A stretch of DNA of 64,000 nucleotides, from assembly GCF_021491355.1 (NCBI RefSeq), contig NZ_JAKENF010000005.1, positions 124,001 through 188,000 on the forward strand, given 5' to 3'. The translations under genes were made by a program, and so were the position numbers. This document shows, in pieces, positions 33,823-43,385 of this stretch. The first letter of the stretch is position 1. Every line of letters starts with the position of its first letter. The notes under the pieces were generated by a model, which was not told the DNA's origin, ran no database searches, and was given only the letters and a program-made list of their open reading frames with translations. The DNA is from Alitabrizicola rongguiensis. Its GTDB lineage: Bacteria > Pseudomonadota > Alphaproteobacteria > Rhodobacterales > Rhodobacteraceae.

Positions 33823-33836
33823 TTGACATCGGTCAA
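33823..33836. promoter_or_regulatory. FNR/FixK-like box upstream of second ppk2
   Basis: TTGACATCGGTCAA is a perfect inverted repeat TTGAC-N4-GTCAA, fitting the TTGA-N6-TCAA core of FNR/FixK-family sites. It lies 60 bp before the ppk2 start. It pairs with the similar palindrome in front of the operon that holds the other ppk2. Confidence 0.6.
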
Positions 33837-33895
33837 GGTGGCCCGCTTTGCCATGCGAAAGACTCGGCGAATTCCAGTTCGAGGAGAATTGCTGC

Positions 33896-34864
33896 ATGGA
33901 AGACATCGCTGCCAACACGACCGTCGCCGCCCCGGGGACTTCAGCCGTTGTGCCCGCTCACGATCCGGATTCCGCGGTGCCTGGGGCGCCGCGAAGTTTT
34001 CCGAAGCTGGAGAGCGATGCGGTGCGGACGGCCTTCGAAAGCGGCCACTACCCCTATCCGCGTCCCATGGGGGTGAAGGTCTACGAAGCCGAGAAGATGA
34101 AGCTTCAGGCCGAGTTGCTGAAGGTCCAGATCTGGGCGCAGGAGACGGGGCAGAAATTCGTGATCCTGTTCGAGGGTCGTGATGCCGCCGGCAAGGGCGG
34201 GACGATCAAGCGCTACATGGAGCATCTGAACCCGCGCTATGCGCGCGTCGTGGCGCTGACCAAGCCGGGGGAGAAGGAAAAGGGCCAGTGGTTCTTCCAG
34301 CGCTATATCGAGCATCTGCCGACCGCCGGGGAAATGGTGTTCTACGACCGCTCCTGGTACAATCGCGCCGGTGTCGAGCGTGTGATGGGCTTCTGCTCGC
34401 CGTCCGAATATCTGGAATTCATGCGCCAGGCGCCCGAATTCGAACGCATGCTCGTGCGCTCCGACATCCGGCTTTACAAGTACTGGTTCTCGGTGACCCG
34501 CGAGGAACAGCGCAAGCGCTTCCTTGCACGCGAGACCGATCCCTTGAAGCGCTGGAAGCTTTCGCCGATCGACAAGGCGAGTCTTGACAGGTGGGATGCC
34601 TATACCGAGGCCAAGGAAGCGATGTTCTTCTACACCGATACCGCCGATGCGCCCTGGACCATCGTCAAGTCGAATGACAAAAAGCGCGCCCGACTGAACT
34701 GCATGCGGCACTTCCTGTCGTCGCTCGACTATCCCGAAAAGGACCTGACGGTTGTCCAGCCGCCTGACGCGCTGATCGTCGGTCGGGCGAGTCAGGTGAT
34801 CGGTGGAGCGGCCGGCCATATCCTGCAGGCGGCGACGCCTCCCGACATGCGCCGCGGCAACTGA
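33896..34864 (+). CDS. ppk2: Polyphosphate kinase 2 family protein (second copy)
   Basis: 322 aa. It has a ~75-residue leader absent from the other copy, then the PPK2 core: Walker A GRDAAGKGG (near 95-103), Walker B YDRSWYNR (near 151-158), GVERVMGF. Likely reversible phosphate transfer between polyphosphate and nucleotides in the cytoplasm. The start at 33896 has GAGGAG upstream; an earlier in-frame ATG at 33848 would read MPCERLGEF, lying between the FNR-like box and the ribosome site. Monocistronic. Confidence 0.92.
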   Translation: MEDIAANTTVAAPGTSAVVPAHDPDSAVPGAPRSFPKLESDAVRTAFESGHYPYPRPMGVKVYEAEKMKLQAELLKVQIWAQETGQKFVILFEGRDAAGKGGTIKRYMEHLNPRYARVVALTKPGEKEKGQWFFQRYIEHLPTAGEMVFYDRSWYNRAGVERVMGFCSPSEYLEFMRQAPEFERMLVRSDIRLYKYWFSVTREEQRKRFLARETDPLKRWKLSPIDKASLDRWDAYTEAKEAMFFYTDTADAPWTIVKSNDKKRARLNCMRHFLSSLDYPEKDLTVVQPPDALIVGRASQVIGGAAGHILQAATPPDMRRGN

Positions 34865-34964
34865 CGCTGGCTGCGGCCGCGTGCTTTCGCCGATGTGAAC
34901 GGCGGGTGCTGGTGTGACAGCGCCCGCTTCGATAGGGTCACTGCGGGCAAGCGGTGATCAGGCC

Positions 34965-35627
34965 ATGCGGCGACTACTCTTGGCAACGGCGACGGGGCTT
35001 TGGGCCATGGGGGCAGCCCCGGCTCTGGCGCATCCACATGTCTTCATCGACACCGGGATCGAAGTGATCTTCGACGCCGCCGGTCAGGCCGTGGCGGTCC
35101 GTATCACCTGGACCTATGATGACTTTGTCTCTCTTTCCATCCTGACGGATCGCGGTTTCGATGCCGATATGGATGGCAAGCTGAGTGCGGATGAGAAGGC
35201 CCGCCTGCAGGGGTTCGACATGCACTGGGATCCGGGCTATCCCGGCGACACCTATGCGCTTCTGGGAAGTCAGCCCCTCAAGCTCGGCCCGCCCGAGGAG
35301 TGGACCGCCGACGTCGTCGACGGCAAGCTGGTGTCGAGCCATCTGCGGCGGATCGAGCCGGCGGTCGTGCCCATGACCGAGCCGTTGATCGTGCAGTCCT
35401 ACGATCCCAGCTACTACGTTCAGTACACGATACCGGACCCGCCGAAGGTGACTGGTCGCGATGGGTGCAAGACCGAGCTTCTCGAGCCCGACCTGACGGC
35501 GGCCGACGAACAGCTCCAGGCGACTTTGTCTGAATACTCTGCCGACATGGATGTGGAAGCCGATTTTCCGGCGGTCGGCGCCGCCTTTGCGGACGAGGTG
35601 CGTGTGACATGCGCCGATCCCTCCTGA
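34965..35627 (+). CDS. DUF1007-family periplasmic protein
   Basis: 220 aa with a signal peptide (MRRLLLATATGLWAMG...ALA) and mature start HPHVFIDT, the family's conserved HPH. An EF-hand-like acidic stretch FDADMDGKLSADEK lies near 66-79. Members are commonly encoded beside NicO/RcnA-type nickel-cobalt transporters, as here. The gene overlaps the transporter start by 19 nt. It probably binds metal in the periplasm for the transporter; the exact metal is unknown. Confidence 0.82.
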   Translation: MRRLLLATATGLWAMGAAPALAHPHVFIDTGIEVIFDAAGQAVAVRITWTYDDFVSLSILTDRGFDADMDGKLSADEKARLQGFDMHWDPGYPGDTYALLGSQPLKLGPPEEWTADVVDGKLVSSHLRRIEPAVVPMTEPLIVQSYDPSYYVQYTIPDPPKVTGRDGCKTELLEPDLTAADEQLQATLSEYSADMDVEADFPAVGAAFADEVRVTCADPS

Positions 35628-36568
35628 TCCTAGGGCTGATCGTCGCTGCCGCGCTGGTTCTGCTGTGGTTTAGCGGGAGCCTCGCAGCCTTTCAGCGCGC
35701 GATCCTGTCGGCGCAGCATGAGGTGCAGAACGCGCTGGCGGGGGCGATCCGCCGCCTGAAGGCCGGAGATCCGGGCGCAGTCACTGCCTTTCTTGGCCTG
35801 TCCTTCGGCTATGGCTTCTTTCATGCCGCGGGACCGGGGCACGGCAAGATGCTGATCGGTGGCTATGGCATGGCGCGCCGCGTGCCTTTCCTGCGCCTCG
35901 GCGCGATTGCGCTCGTCTCGAGCCTGGCCCAGGCGCTGACCGCGATCGGGCTGGTCTATGCGGGCCTCTGGCTGCTAGGCTGGGGGCGCGACCGGATGGT
36001 CGGCCTGACCGAAACCGTGTTGGCCGATATAAGCCGAGGAATGATCGCGCTGATCGGGCTCTGGCTGGTCTGGCGGGGCTGGAAGGCGCTTCTGGCGCAG
36101 CATCGGGCGGCGGTCTTGGATGCCGCGGTCGATGCGGACCAAGGCCATTCTCATCACCACCAGGGGCACCACGTTCACTCCCACCATGAGCACGACCATG
36201 TCCACGACGCGCATTGCGGTCATGCCCACGGCCCAAGTCTGGAGGAGGTGGCCCGGGTCACCAGCCTGCGCGATGCGCTGGCGCTGATCGCCGGAATCGC
36301 AATCCGGCCCTGTACCGGAGCCTTGTTCGTCCTGATCCTGACATGGCAGATGGGCATCGCCCGGATGGGTATCTTTTCGGCGCTGGCAATGGGTCTTGGC
36401 ACGGCGATGCTGACCTTGCTCGTCGCCGGCATGTCGGTCTGGGCCCGCGAGGGCGCGCTGGCGACCTTGCCCGGCACGCTGGTCGCGCGCGCCCTTCCGG
36501 TCCTGCAGATCGTGGTCGGGGCGCTGATCGCGCTGGCAACCTTGCCGCTTCTGTCATTGTCACTCTGA
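35609..36568 (+). CDS. NicO/RcnA-like nickel/cobalt transporter
   Basis: 319 aa with six to seven hydrophobic segments. Motifs: FHAAGPGHGKMLIGGY (near 72-87) and RPCTGALFVLILTW (near 232), both typical of the NicO/RcnA superfamily. A cytoplasmic or periplasmic loop at ~177-205 is packed with histidines (about a dozen H in 30 residues), a likely metal-binding loop. It may export or import Ni/Co, or possibly Zn; direction cannot be decided from sequence. Confidence 0.87.
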   Translation: MRRSLLILGLIVAAALVLLWFSGSLAAFQRAILSAQHEVQNALAGAIRRLKAGDPGAVTAFLGLSFGYGFFHAAGPGHGKMLIGGYGMARRVPFLRLGAIALVSSLAQALTAIGLVYAGLWLLGWGRDRMVGLTETVLADISRGMIALIGLWLVWRGWKALLAQHRAAVLDAAVDADQGHSHHHQGHHVHSHHEHDHVHDAHCGHAHGPSLEEVARVTSLRDALALIAGIAIRPCTGALFVLILTWQMGIARMGIFSALAMGLGTAMLTLLVAGMSVWAREGALATLPGTLVARALPVLQIVVGALIALATLPLLSLSL

Positions 36569-36610
36569 CTTGGCTTGCCGCTTCCCGCGGCAATTGCTAA
36601 TCGGTTGGGC

Positions 36611-37978
36611 ATGACCTCCGCTCCGGACCAATCCTACGGCGCCCATGCCCGGGCGACGCTGGCGCTCGGCCTGCCTCTGATCGGCAGCCATCTTGCGCAG
36701 ATGGCGTTGCACGTCACCGACACGATCATGCTGGGCTGGTATTCGGTCGAAGCGCTGGCGGCGGGCGTTCTGGGCGCCTCGTCCTTCTTCGTCATTTTCA
36801 TCCTTGGCTCGGGTTTCGCCCAGGCCGTGATGCCGATGGTCGCCGCCGCGCTTGGCCGGGGCGACGAGGCGCAGGTGCGCCGCGACACACGGATGGGGCT
36901 GTGGCTTTCCATCGCCTTCGGGGTCCTGTCCTATCCGATCTTCTGGTGGTCGGGTCCGATCCTGCTCGCGCTCGGCCAGAAGCCCGAGGTGGCGGCTGCC
37001 GGTCAAAGCTTCCTGCGGATCGCCGGTCTTGGCATGATCCCCGCGCTCTTGGTCATGGCGCTCAAGGGTTATCTCGCGGCGCTCGGGCGGACGCAGGTCG
37101 TGCTCTGGACGACCATTGCCGCGGTCTTCCTGAACATCCTGGTCAACTGGGCGCTCATCTTTGGGAACTGGGGCTTTCCGGAGATGGGGGTGCGCGGTGC
37201 CGCCTGGGCCTCGGTCATCTCGCAGGTTGCGACCTTCGTGATCCTCGTCCTTTACGCGGCACTCCTGCGCGACCTTCGGCGGTTCCGCCTGTTCCAGCGG
37301 TTCTGGCGCCCCGACTGGGCGGCGCTGCGGCAGGTCTGGCGCCTGGGCTGGCCGATTGGTCTGACCGGTCTGGCCGAAAGCGGGCTTTTCCAGGCATCCG
37401 CCCTGATGATGGGTTGGATCGGCACCGTGCAACTGGCCGCCCACGGCATCGCGATGGAAGCCTGCGCGCTTGCCTTCATGGTGCATCTCGGTCTTTCGAA
37501 CGCGGTCACGATCCGGGTCGGCCGCGCCGATGGCGCAGGCGATGTCGAGCGGTTGCGGCGAGCGGCAATTGTCGCCATCGCGCTGTCGGCCGGTTTCGGC
37601 ATCCTCGTCGTGACGACGTTCCTGCTGGCTCCCGTGCCGATCCTGTCGCTTTTCCTCGACAAGAACCTGCCCGAAGCGCCCGAGATCATCGCAATCGGGG
37701 TCGTGCTGCTCGCCCTTGGCGCCATGTTCCAGATGGCCGACGCGATGCAGGTCATCGCGCTTGGCCTCTTGCGCGGCATCCAGGATACGCGGATGCCAAT
37801 GTGGTATGCCGCGGTCAGCTACTGGGTTATCGGCATCCCATCGGCCTATCTGCTGGCCTTTCCGATGGGCCTCGGGGCCAAGGGGCTCTGGCTCGGTCTG
37901 GTCATCGGGCTGATGCTGGCGGCGGCCTCGCTGATGACCCGCTTCTGGCGGAATGCGCCGAAGCCGGTCGTCGCCTGA
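36611..37978 (+). CDS. MATE-family multidrug/cation antiporter
   Basis: 455 aa with 12 membrane segments in two homologous halves, including HVTDTIMLGWYSVEALAAG (TM1-2) and the related second-half element ASALMMGWIGTVQLAAHG. This is the NorM-type MATE arrangement. It exports drugs or metabolites using Na+ or H+. ATG 36611 is taken as the start; the in-frame region before it is unlikely to be coding. It is followed by the dispersed repeat at 37990. Confidence 0.9.
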   Translation: MTSAPDQSYGAHARATLALGLPLIGSHLAQMALHVTDTIMLGWYSVEALAAGVLGASSFFVIFILGSGFAQAVMPMVAAALGRGDEAQVRRDTRMGLWLSIAFGVLSYPIFWWSGPILLALGQKPEVAAAGQSFLRIAGLGMIPALLVMALKGYLAALGRTQVVLWTTIAAVFLNILVNWALIFGNWGFPEMGVRGAAWASVISQVATFVILVLYAALLRDLRRFRLFQRFWRPDWAALRQVWRLGWPIGLTGLAESGLFQASALMMGWIGTVQLAAHGIAMEACALAFMVHLGLSNAVTIRVGRADGAGDVERLRRAAIVAIALSAGFGILVVTTFLLAPVPILSLFLDKNLPEAPEIIAIGVVLLALGAMFQMADAMQVIALGLLRGIQDTRMPMWYAAVSYWVIGIPSAYLLAFPMGLGAKGLWLGLVIGLMLAAASLMTRFWRNAPKPVVA

Positions 37979-37989
37979 CACCCTGGCTT

Positions 37990-38058
37990 CTTCTGTTCGC
38001 AAATATCCTCGGGGGGCGTTGCGGCCGGAACGCCGCAATCGGGGGGCAGACAGCCCCC
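37990..38058 (-). repeat. Stem-loop plus 'GGATATTTG' repeat
   Basis: On the minus strand a GGGGGC/GCCCCC stem (38042-38058) is followed by CGAGGATATTTGCGAACAG and AAG (38011-37990). It lies between the MATE gene and the convergent gene ending at 38071, so it can terminate both. Same core as copies at 5436 and 63769. Confidence 0.7.
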
Positions 38059-38070
38059 GTCCGGCGTCGG

Positions 38071-38484
38071 TTACTCCGCGTTGCCCTCGGCAGACAGCCG
38101 CTCTGCCTTGCGTCGCACGAGGACCGAGCGCAGGTCGTGCATGGCCAAGAGAAGCGCATCGGTGACGCGCTCCAATTCGACATCCTCGGCGCGGGTCTGC
38201 GCCCAATGCGCGGTCTGGTTCAAATGGTCGACGGTGCGCAGGATGTCGTCGATGTCCCGTTCGGCCAGTAGGGCGCGCCGTGCGGTCAGCCAGTCGCCGA
38301 TCGCCGCTACATCTGCCTCGGACAAAGTGCGCTCGCCCTGAGGCTTGATCTTGCCGTTCTCGACATTGACCGTCGCGATTGGCTCCATCTCGATGCGGCG
38401 TTGCCGGTTCTCCGTATCCACGCGAAAGACGGTCGCGCCGTTTTCGCGGATGCGGAAGTAGTAGTCCGGCAGTTCGTCCGCCAT
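38071..38484 (-). CDS. Conserved hypothetical protein
   Basis: 137 aa, charged and soluble, no signal or membrane segment. The N-terminal part (DYYFRIRENGATVFRVDTEN) looks like a small beta domain; the C-terminal half is helical (WLTARRALLAERDIDDIL...VTDALLLAMHDLRSVL). It starts 9 bp after aspC and is probably cotranscribed with it. I recognise no family; a gene of this form beside aspC is plausible in Rhodobacterales but I cannot assign a role. Confidence 0.7.
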   Translation of the reverse strand: MADELPDYYFRIRENGATVFRVDTENRQRRIEMEPIATVNVENGKIKPQGERTLSEADVAAIGDWLTARRALLAERDIDDILRTVDHLNQTAHWAQTRAEDVELERVTDALLLAMHDLRSVLVRRKAERLSAEGNAE

Positions 38485-38493
38485 CGCGCCCCC

Positions 38494-40077
<1,584 letters not shown>

Positions 40078-40141
40078 TTACCGAATGTTCGATCTTTCCC
40101 CCGACTCTCTGCCGCACCCGAGATGTGCGCGGAGGCGGCGG

Positions 40142-40633
40142 ATGCACGGACGATCGATCGAGATGGAGGATGACAGCGGCCTCGTGCTGGCCAATTACCT
40201 TGACACGCTCGCATTGGTGGAACGCCTGCACCGGCTCCTGCTCGACGTCATCAAGGACGAATTCGAACGGCTCGGCGTGCTCGAGATCAACGCGGTCCAG
40301 GCGCTGCTCCTCTTCAACATCGGTGAGCATGAGGTGACCGCGGGCGAGTTGCGCTCGCGCGGCTACTACCAGGGCTCGAATGTCAGCTACAACCTCAAGA
40401 AGCTGGTCGAACTCGGCTACATGCATCACCAGCGGTCCGAGGCCGACCGCCGGTCGGTGCGCGTGCGCCTGACCGAGAAGGGGCGGCGGGTGCGGGGGCT
40501 TCTGACCGACCTGTTCCTGCGCCATGCGGCCCAGCTCGACCGCCGCTCGCTCACCTCGGCTCTGCCCGAGGTGAACGAGGCGCTCCGGCGGACCGAACGC
40601 TTCTGGTCCGAGCAGATCCGCTACATCTACTGA
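40142..40633 (+). CDS. MarR-type winged-helix regulator
   Basis: 163 aa. Winged-helix DNA-binding core near residues 55-115 (VTAGELRSRGYYQGSNVSYN, then KKLVELGYMHHQRSEADRRSVRV with the wing). An N-terminal dimerisation helix and C-terminal helices surround it. The ribosome site GAGGCGG just before ATG 40142 decides the start. It resembles the LdtR-like MarR proteins of Alphaproteobacteria, but the target is unknown; neighbours (sdhE, glsB) give no clear clue. Confidence 0.83.
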   Translation: MHGRSIEMEDDSGLVLANYLDTLALVERLHRLLLDVIKDEFERLGVLEINAVQALLLFNIGEHEVTAGELRSRGYYQGSNVSYNLKKLVELGYMHHQRSEADRRSVRVRLTEKGRRVRGLLTDLFLRHAAQLDRRSLTSALPEVNEALRRTERFWSEQIRYIY

Positions 40634-40637
40634 CGGG

Positions 40638-40892
40638 TCAGGCCTTCTTCACCACCCGGATCAGCACCAGAAGCACGACCGCGCCGATGGTCGCATGGAC
40701 CACGGTCGTCCCGGTGCCGCCGCCGAAGCCCAGGCCGATCAGCGGGAAGATCAGCGAGGCCACCACCGCCCCGGCGATGCCGACCGCGATGTTGCCGATC
40801 AGGCCCAGCCCGCGCCCCTTGACAATCAGTTCGGCCAGCCACCCCGCCAGCCCGCCGATCACCAGCATCGCGATGATGCTCATTCCGCCCAT
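40638..40892 (-). CDS. GlsB/YeaQ/YmgE-family membrane protein
   Basis: 84 aa with three hydrophobic segments, glycine-rich throughout (GGLAGWLAELIVKGRGLGLIGN). Family members are small inner-membrane proteins linked to stress responses; no biochemical role is known. It starts 10 bp after gloA with a GAGGGGG ribosome site and is probably in its operon. Confidence 0.87.
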   Translation of the reverse strand: MGGMSIIAMLVIGGLAGWLAELIVKGRGLGLIGNIAVGIAGAVVASLIFPLIGLGFGGGTGTTVVHATIGAVVLLVLIRVVKKA

Positions 40893-40902
40893 GTGAACCC
40901 CC

Positions 40903-41331
40903 TCACCAATGCCCGGTATTGCCCATGCTCAGCCACGGCTCGGCCGGGGGCAGGGCGCCGCCCATCTGCAGAAGCTCGATCGACACGTTGTCGGGCGAGC
41001 GGACAAAGGCCATGCGGCCGTCGCGCGGCGGGCGGTTGATGGTCACGCCGTTGGCCTGCAGGTGCGCGCACATGTCGTAGATGTTCTCGACCTCGTAGGC
41101 GAGGTGGCCGAAATGCCGGCTGTCCGAGGGCAGGCCGGTATCGCCATCCCAGTTGTAGGTCAGCTCCACCGGGCAATCCGACTGGCCGGGCGGGGCGAGG
41201 AAGACCAGGGTGAAGCGCCCGCCTTCGTTTTCGTAGCGGCGCGTCTCCTCCAGCCCCAGGAGCTTGTAGAAGGCGATGGATTTCTCAAGGTCCAGCACGC
41301 GGACCATGGTGTGCAGGTAGCGGATCTTCAT
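40903..41331 (-). CDS. gloA: Lactoylglutathione lyase (glyoxalase I)
   Basis: 142 aa single VOC pair. Metal ligands of glyoxalase I align well: H7 (YLHTMVRV), E56 (CPVELTYN), H76 (FGHLAYEV) and E119 (VSIELLQ). It isomerises the hemithioacetal of methylglyoxal and glutathione to lactoylglutathione. The start at 41331 follows the conserved MKIRYLHTM onset; the open frame further upstream lies in the divergent promoter region with thyX. Confidence 0.92.
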   Translation of the reverse strand: MKIRYLHTMVRVLDLEKSIAFYKLLGLEETRRYENEGGRFTLVFLAPPGQSDCPVELTYNWDGDTGLPSDSRHFGHLAYEVENIYDMCAHLQANGVTINRPPRDGRMAFVRSPDNVSIELLQMGGALPPAEPWLSMGNTGHW

Positions 41332-41504
41332 GGCGGTCTCCTGTCGCGGGTCAGGGCGAAGGTAGTCCGGGATTGCCGCAAAGGAAATGCCTTGCCCGCG
41401 TGTCCCGCGCCGCTTTTTCCGGAAACCCTTGCGATCCGCCCAACCCATCGTAGGATGGTCAGTCAGACACGCCACATCTTGTATTAGCCGACTCGGAGGC
41501 CCCC

Positions 41505-42425
41505 ATGCCGCTTTCCCCAGACCAACTCGCTGAAATCGAGGCCGCCCGGGCCAATCCGCGCCCGACATTGCGCGCGGTCAGCGAGGGGATGGAGGCGCAT
41601 CTCTACACCGCCCAGCCGGTGCTGGATCACGGTTTCGTCCGGGTCATCGACTATATGGGCGACGATTCCGCCATCGTGCAGGCCGCCCGCGTGTCCTATG
41701 GCGCGGGCACCAAGCATGTGTCGAACGACGAAGGGCTGATCCGCTACCTGATGCGGCACTGGCATTCGACCCCGTTCGAGATGTGCGAGGTCAAGTTCCA
41801 CGTCAAGCTGCCGGTCTTCGTCGCCCGCCAGTGGATCCGCCACCGCACGGCCAACGTCAACGAATACTCGGCCCGCTACTCGATCCTCGACCGCGAGTTC
41901 TACATCCCCGAACCCGATCAGCTTGCGGCGCAAAGCACGGTCAACAACCAGGGGCGGGGGCAGGCGCTGTACGGCCACGAGGCGGCGCGGGTGCTCGAGA
42001 TCCTGAAATCCGACGCGGCACGGGCCTATGACCATTACGAGGAAATGCTGTCGCAGACCCAGCCCGACGGCACGCCGCAGCAGGGTCTGGCGCGCGAACT
42101 GGCCCGGATGAACCTGCCGATGAACATCTACACGCAATGGTACTGGAAGGTGGACCTGCACAACCTGTTCCACTTCCTGCGCCTGCGCGCCGACGCCCAT
42201 GCCCAATACGAGATCCGCGTCTATGCCGAGACGATGGCCCGCCTCGTCGCCGACTGGGTCCCGCTCGCCTACCGCGCCTTCGAGGACTACCGCATGGGCG
42301 GCGTGACGCTTTCGGCGAAGGCGATCGACTGCGTGCGGCGGATGCTCAAGGGCGAGACGGTGACGCAGGAGAATTCCGGCATGAGCAAGGGTGAGTGGCG
42401 GGAGTTTGAAGGGGTGTTGGGGTGA
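41505..42425 (+). CDS. thyX: Flavin-dependent thymidylate synthase
   Basis: 306 aa. The ThyX motif [15 protein letters not shown] (112-126; consensus RHRxxSxNExSxRYS, here with A in place of the first S) defines the enzyme. It makes dTMP from dUMP with methylenetetrahydrofolate and FAD. The stop overlaps the GTG start of the next gene (GTGA), which is compositionally different. Confidence 0.95.
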   Translation: MPLSPDQLAEIEAARANPRPTLRAVSEGMEAHLYTAQPVLDHGFVRVIDYMGDDSAIVQAARVSYGAGTKHVSNDEGLIRYLMRHWHSTPFEMCEVKFHVKLPVFVARQWIRHRTANVNEYSARYSILDREFYIPEPDQLAAQSTVNNQGRGQALYGHEAARVLEILKSDAARAYDHYEEMLSQTQPDGTPQQGLARELARMNLPMNIYTQWYWKVDLHNLFHFLRLRADAHAQYEIRVYAETMARLVADWVPLAYRAFEDYRMGGVTLSAKAIDCVRRMLKGETVTQENSGMSKGEWREFEGVLG

Positions 42426-43090
42426 TCGATCTTTTAAACTACCTCTTGATCGGCTTGCTGCCATTTTGGACAGCATTCTTTACATTTTTGGCGGCACTGT
42501 CATGGCCCGTAAGCATTATTGTTGTAGCCATATTATTTCGTGCTCCAATTAAGAACGCAATTGATAGAATTCAGCGCCTTTCCGGCTCTGGATTTGAGGT
42601 TGGTCTGAGTGCGAAGCAAGAGAACGCATTGGACAATCGATCAGAATTGCGTGAGGTCCTTGAATCGCTTGACCCCAACGTATTGCGGTCTGTGCCCCAG
42701 GAAACCATTGAGAGTTCCTTGCGCGCAGATTTAGACAAGGTTTCCGAAGAGAAGCGCCAGTCTTTGCTGCTAACGGCTCTCGCCAAGTCTAGGTTGGAAA
42801 GCGCATTCAATTTGGCTTACGCGAATATTTTCGGAAGTCAGATTCATCTTTTGCGGCAGTTGATTAATCGTGGTGGACATGTGTCGCAAGATGAATTGGA
42901 GCGAGAGTTTGCGGTTCTCCAATCTGAGAATAGCACATTCTTAGACTGGACGCTTAGCAAATACCTTGAATACTTGCATTTCTATAACTTCGTCTCTAAG
43001 GATGAAGATGGAATCTCAATAACTGATTTTGGTCGAGAGTTCTTGTCTTACCTGAGCCGAATGGGGCTTTCGGAAGAGCGGTTGAATTAG
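42422..43090 (+). CDS. Unknown membrane-anchored protein with possible C-terminal winged helix, AT-rich
   Basis: 222 aa starting with GTG inside the thyX stop. Residues ~5-40 form one or two membrane segments. The following phrase [20 protein letters not shown] resembles the membrane-proximal part of small membrane proteins I have seen near defence or restriction genes, but no family is certain. The C-terminal third ([10 protein letters not shown]...[28 protein letters not shown]) has the pattern of a winged helix. Codon use is much more AT-rich than in thyX. Probable recent acquisition; function unknown. Confidence 0.72.
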   Translation: MIDLLNYLLIGLLPFWTAFFTFLAALSWPVSIIVVAILFRAPIKNAIDRIQRLSGSGFEVGLSAKQENALDNRSELREVLESLDPNVLRSVPQETIESSLRADLDKVSEEKRQSLLLTALAKSRLESAFNLAYANIFGSQIHLLRQLINRGGHVSQDELEREFAVLQSENSTFLDWTLSKYLEYLHFYNFVSKDEDGISITDFGREFLSYLSRMGLSEERLN

Positions 43091-43173
43091 GCCGTAGGGG
43101 ATCCGATCTCAATCAGCCGGAATGTGATTTAACGGACCTAGATTGTTTCGCTGATAGAGTAGAGTTGTGCCCC

Positions 43174-43272
43174 ATGACCCGCCGTGTCGCCCTCTGTCTC
43201 GCCCTGCTCCTGACTACCGCCGCCTGTGATCCGGCGGCGATCTCGCCTTGGGGCGGGTACAAGCAGGGCTGA
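43174..43272 (+). CDS. 32-aa lipoprotein-like peptide (copy 1)
   Basis: A 32-codon gene: hydrophobic signal (MTRRVALCLALLLTTAAC) with a lipobox-like end at C18, then DPAAISPWGGYKQG. A near-identical-length copy with conserved SPWGGYK lies at 45333 on the other side of the secreted VPLPA protein gene. Differences are often synonymous (for example CTC/CTG, GAT/GAC), suggesting the coding sequence has been under selection. No family known to me. Confidence 0.6.
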   Translation: MTRRVALCLALLLTTAACDPAAISPWGGYKQG

Positions 43273-43279
43273 ACAGGAA

Positions 43280-43310
43280 ATCGGCCGCGTCCGGGGGCGG
43301 CGCGGCCGAT
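43280..43310. terminator. Hairpin between mini-lipoprotein and VPLPA genes
   Basis: Perfect 10-bp stem (ATCGGCCGCG / CGCGGCCGAT) with an 11-nt G-rich loop in the convergent gap; likely acts for both directions. Confidence 0.65.
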
Positions 43311-43385
43311 GACGTGATGACGGGGGGGGGCGCCGTTGGGAGTTGCCCCGGACCGTCTCCCGCCGGGTCGCCCCGGCAGACCGTT

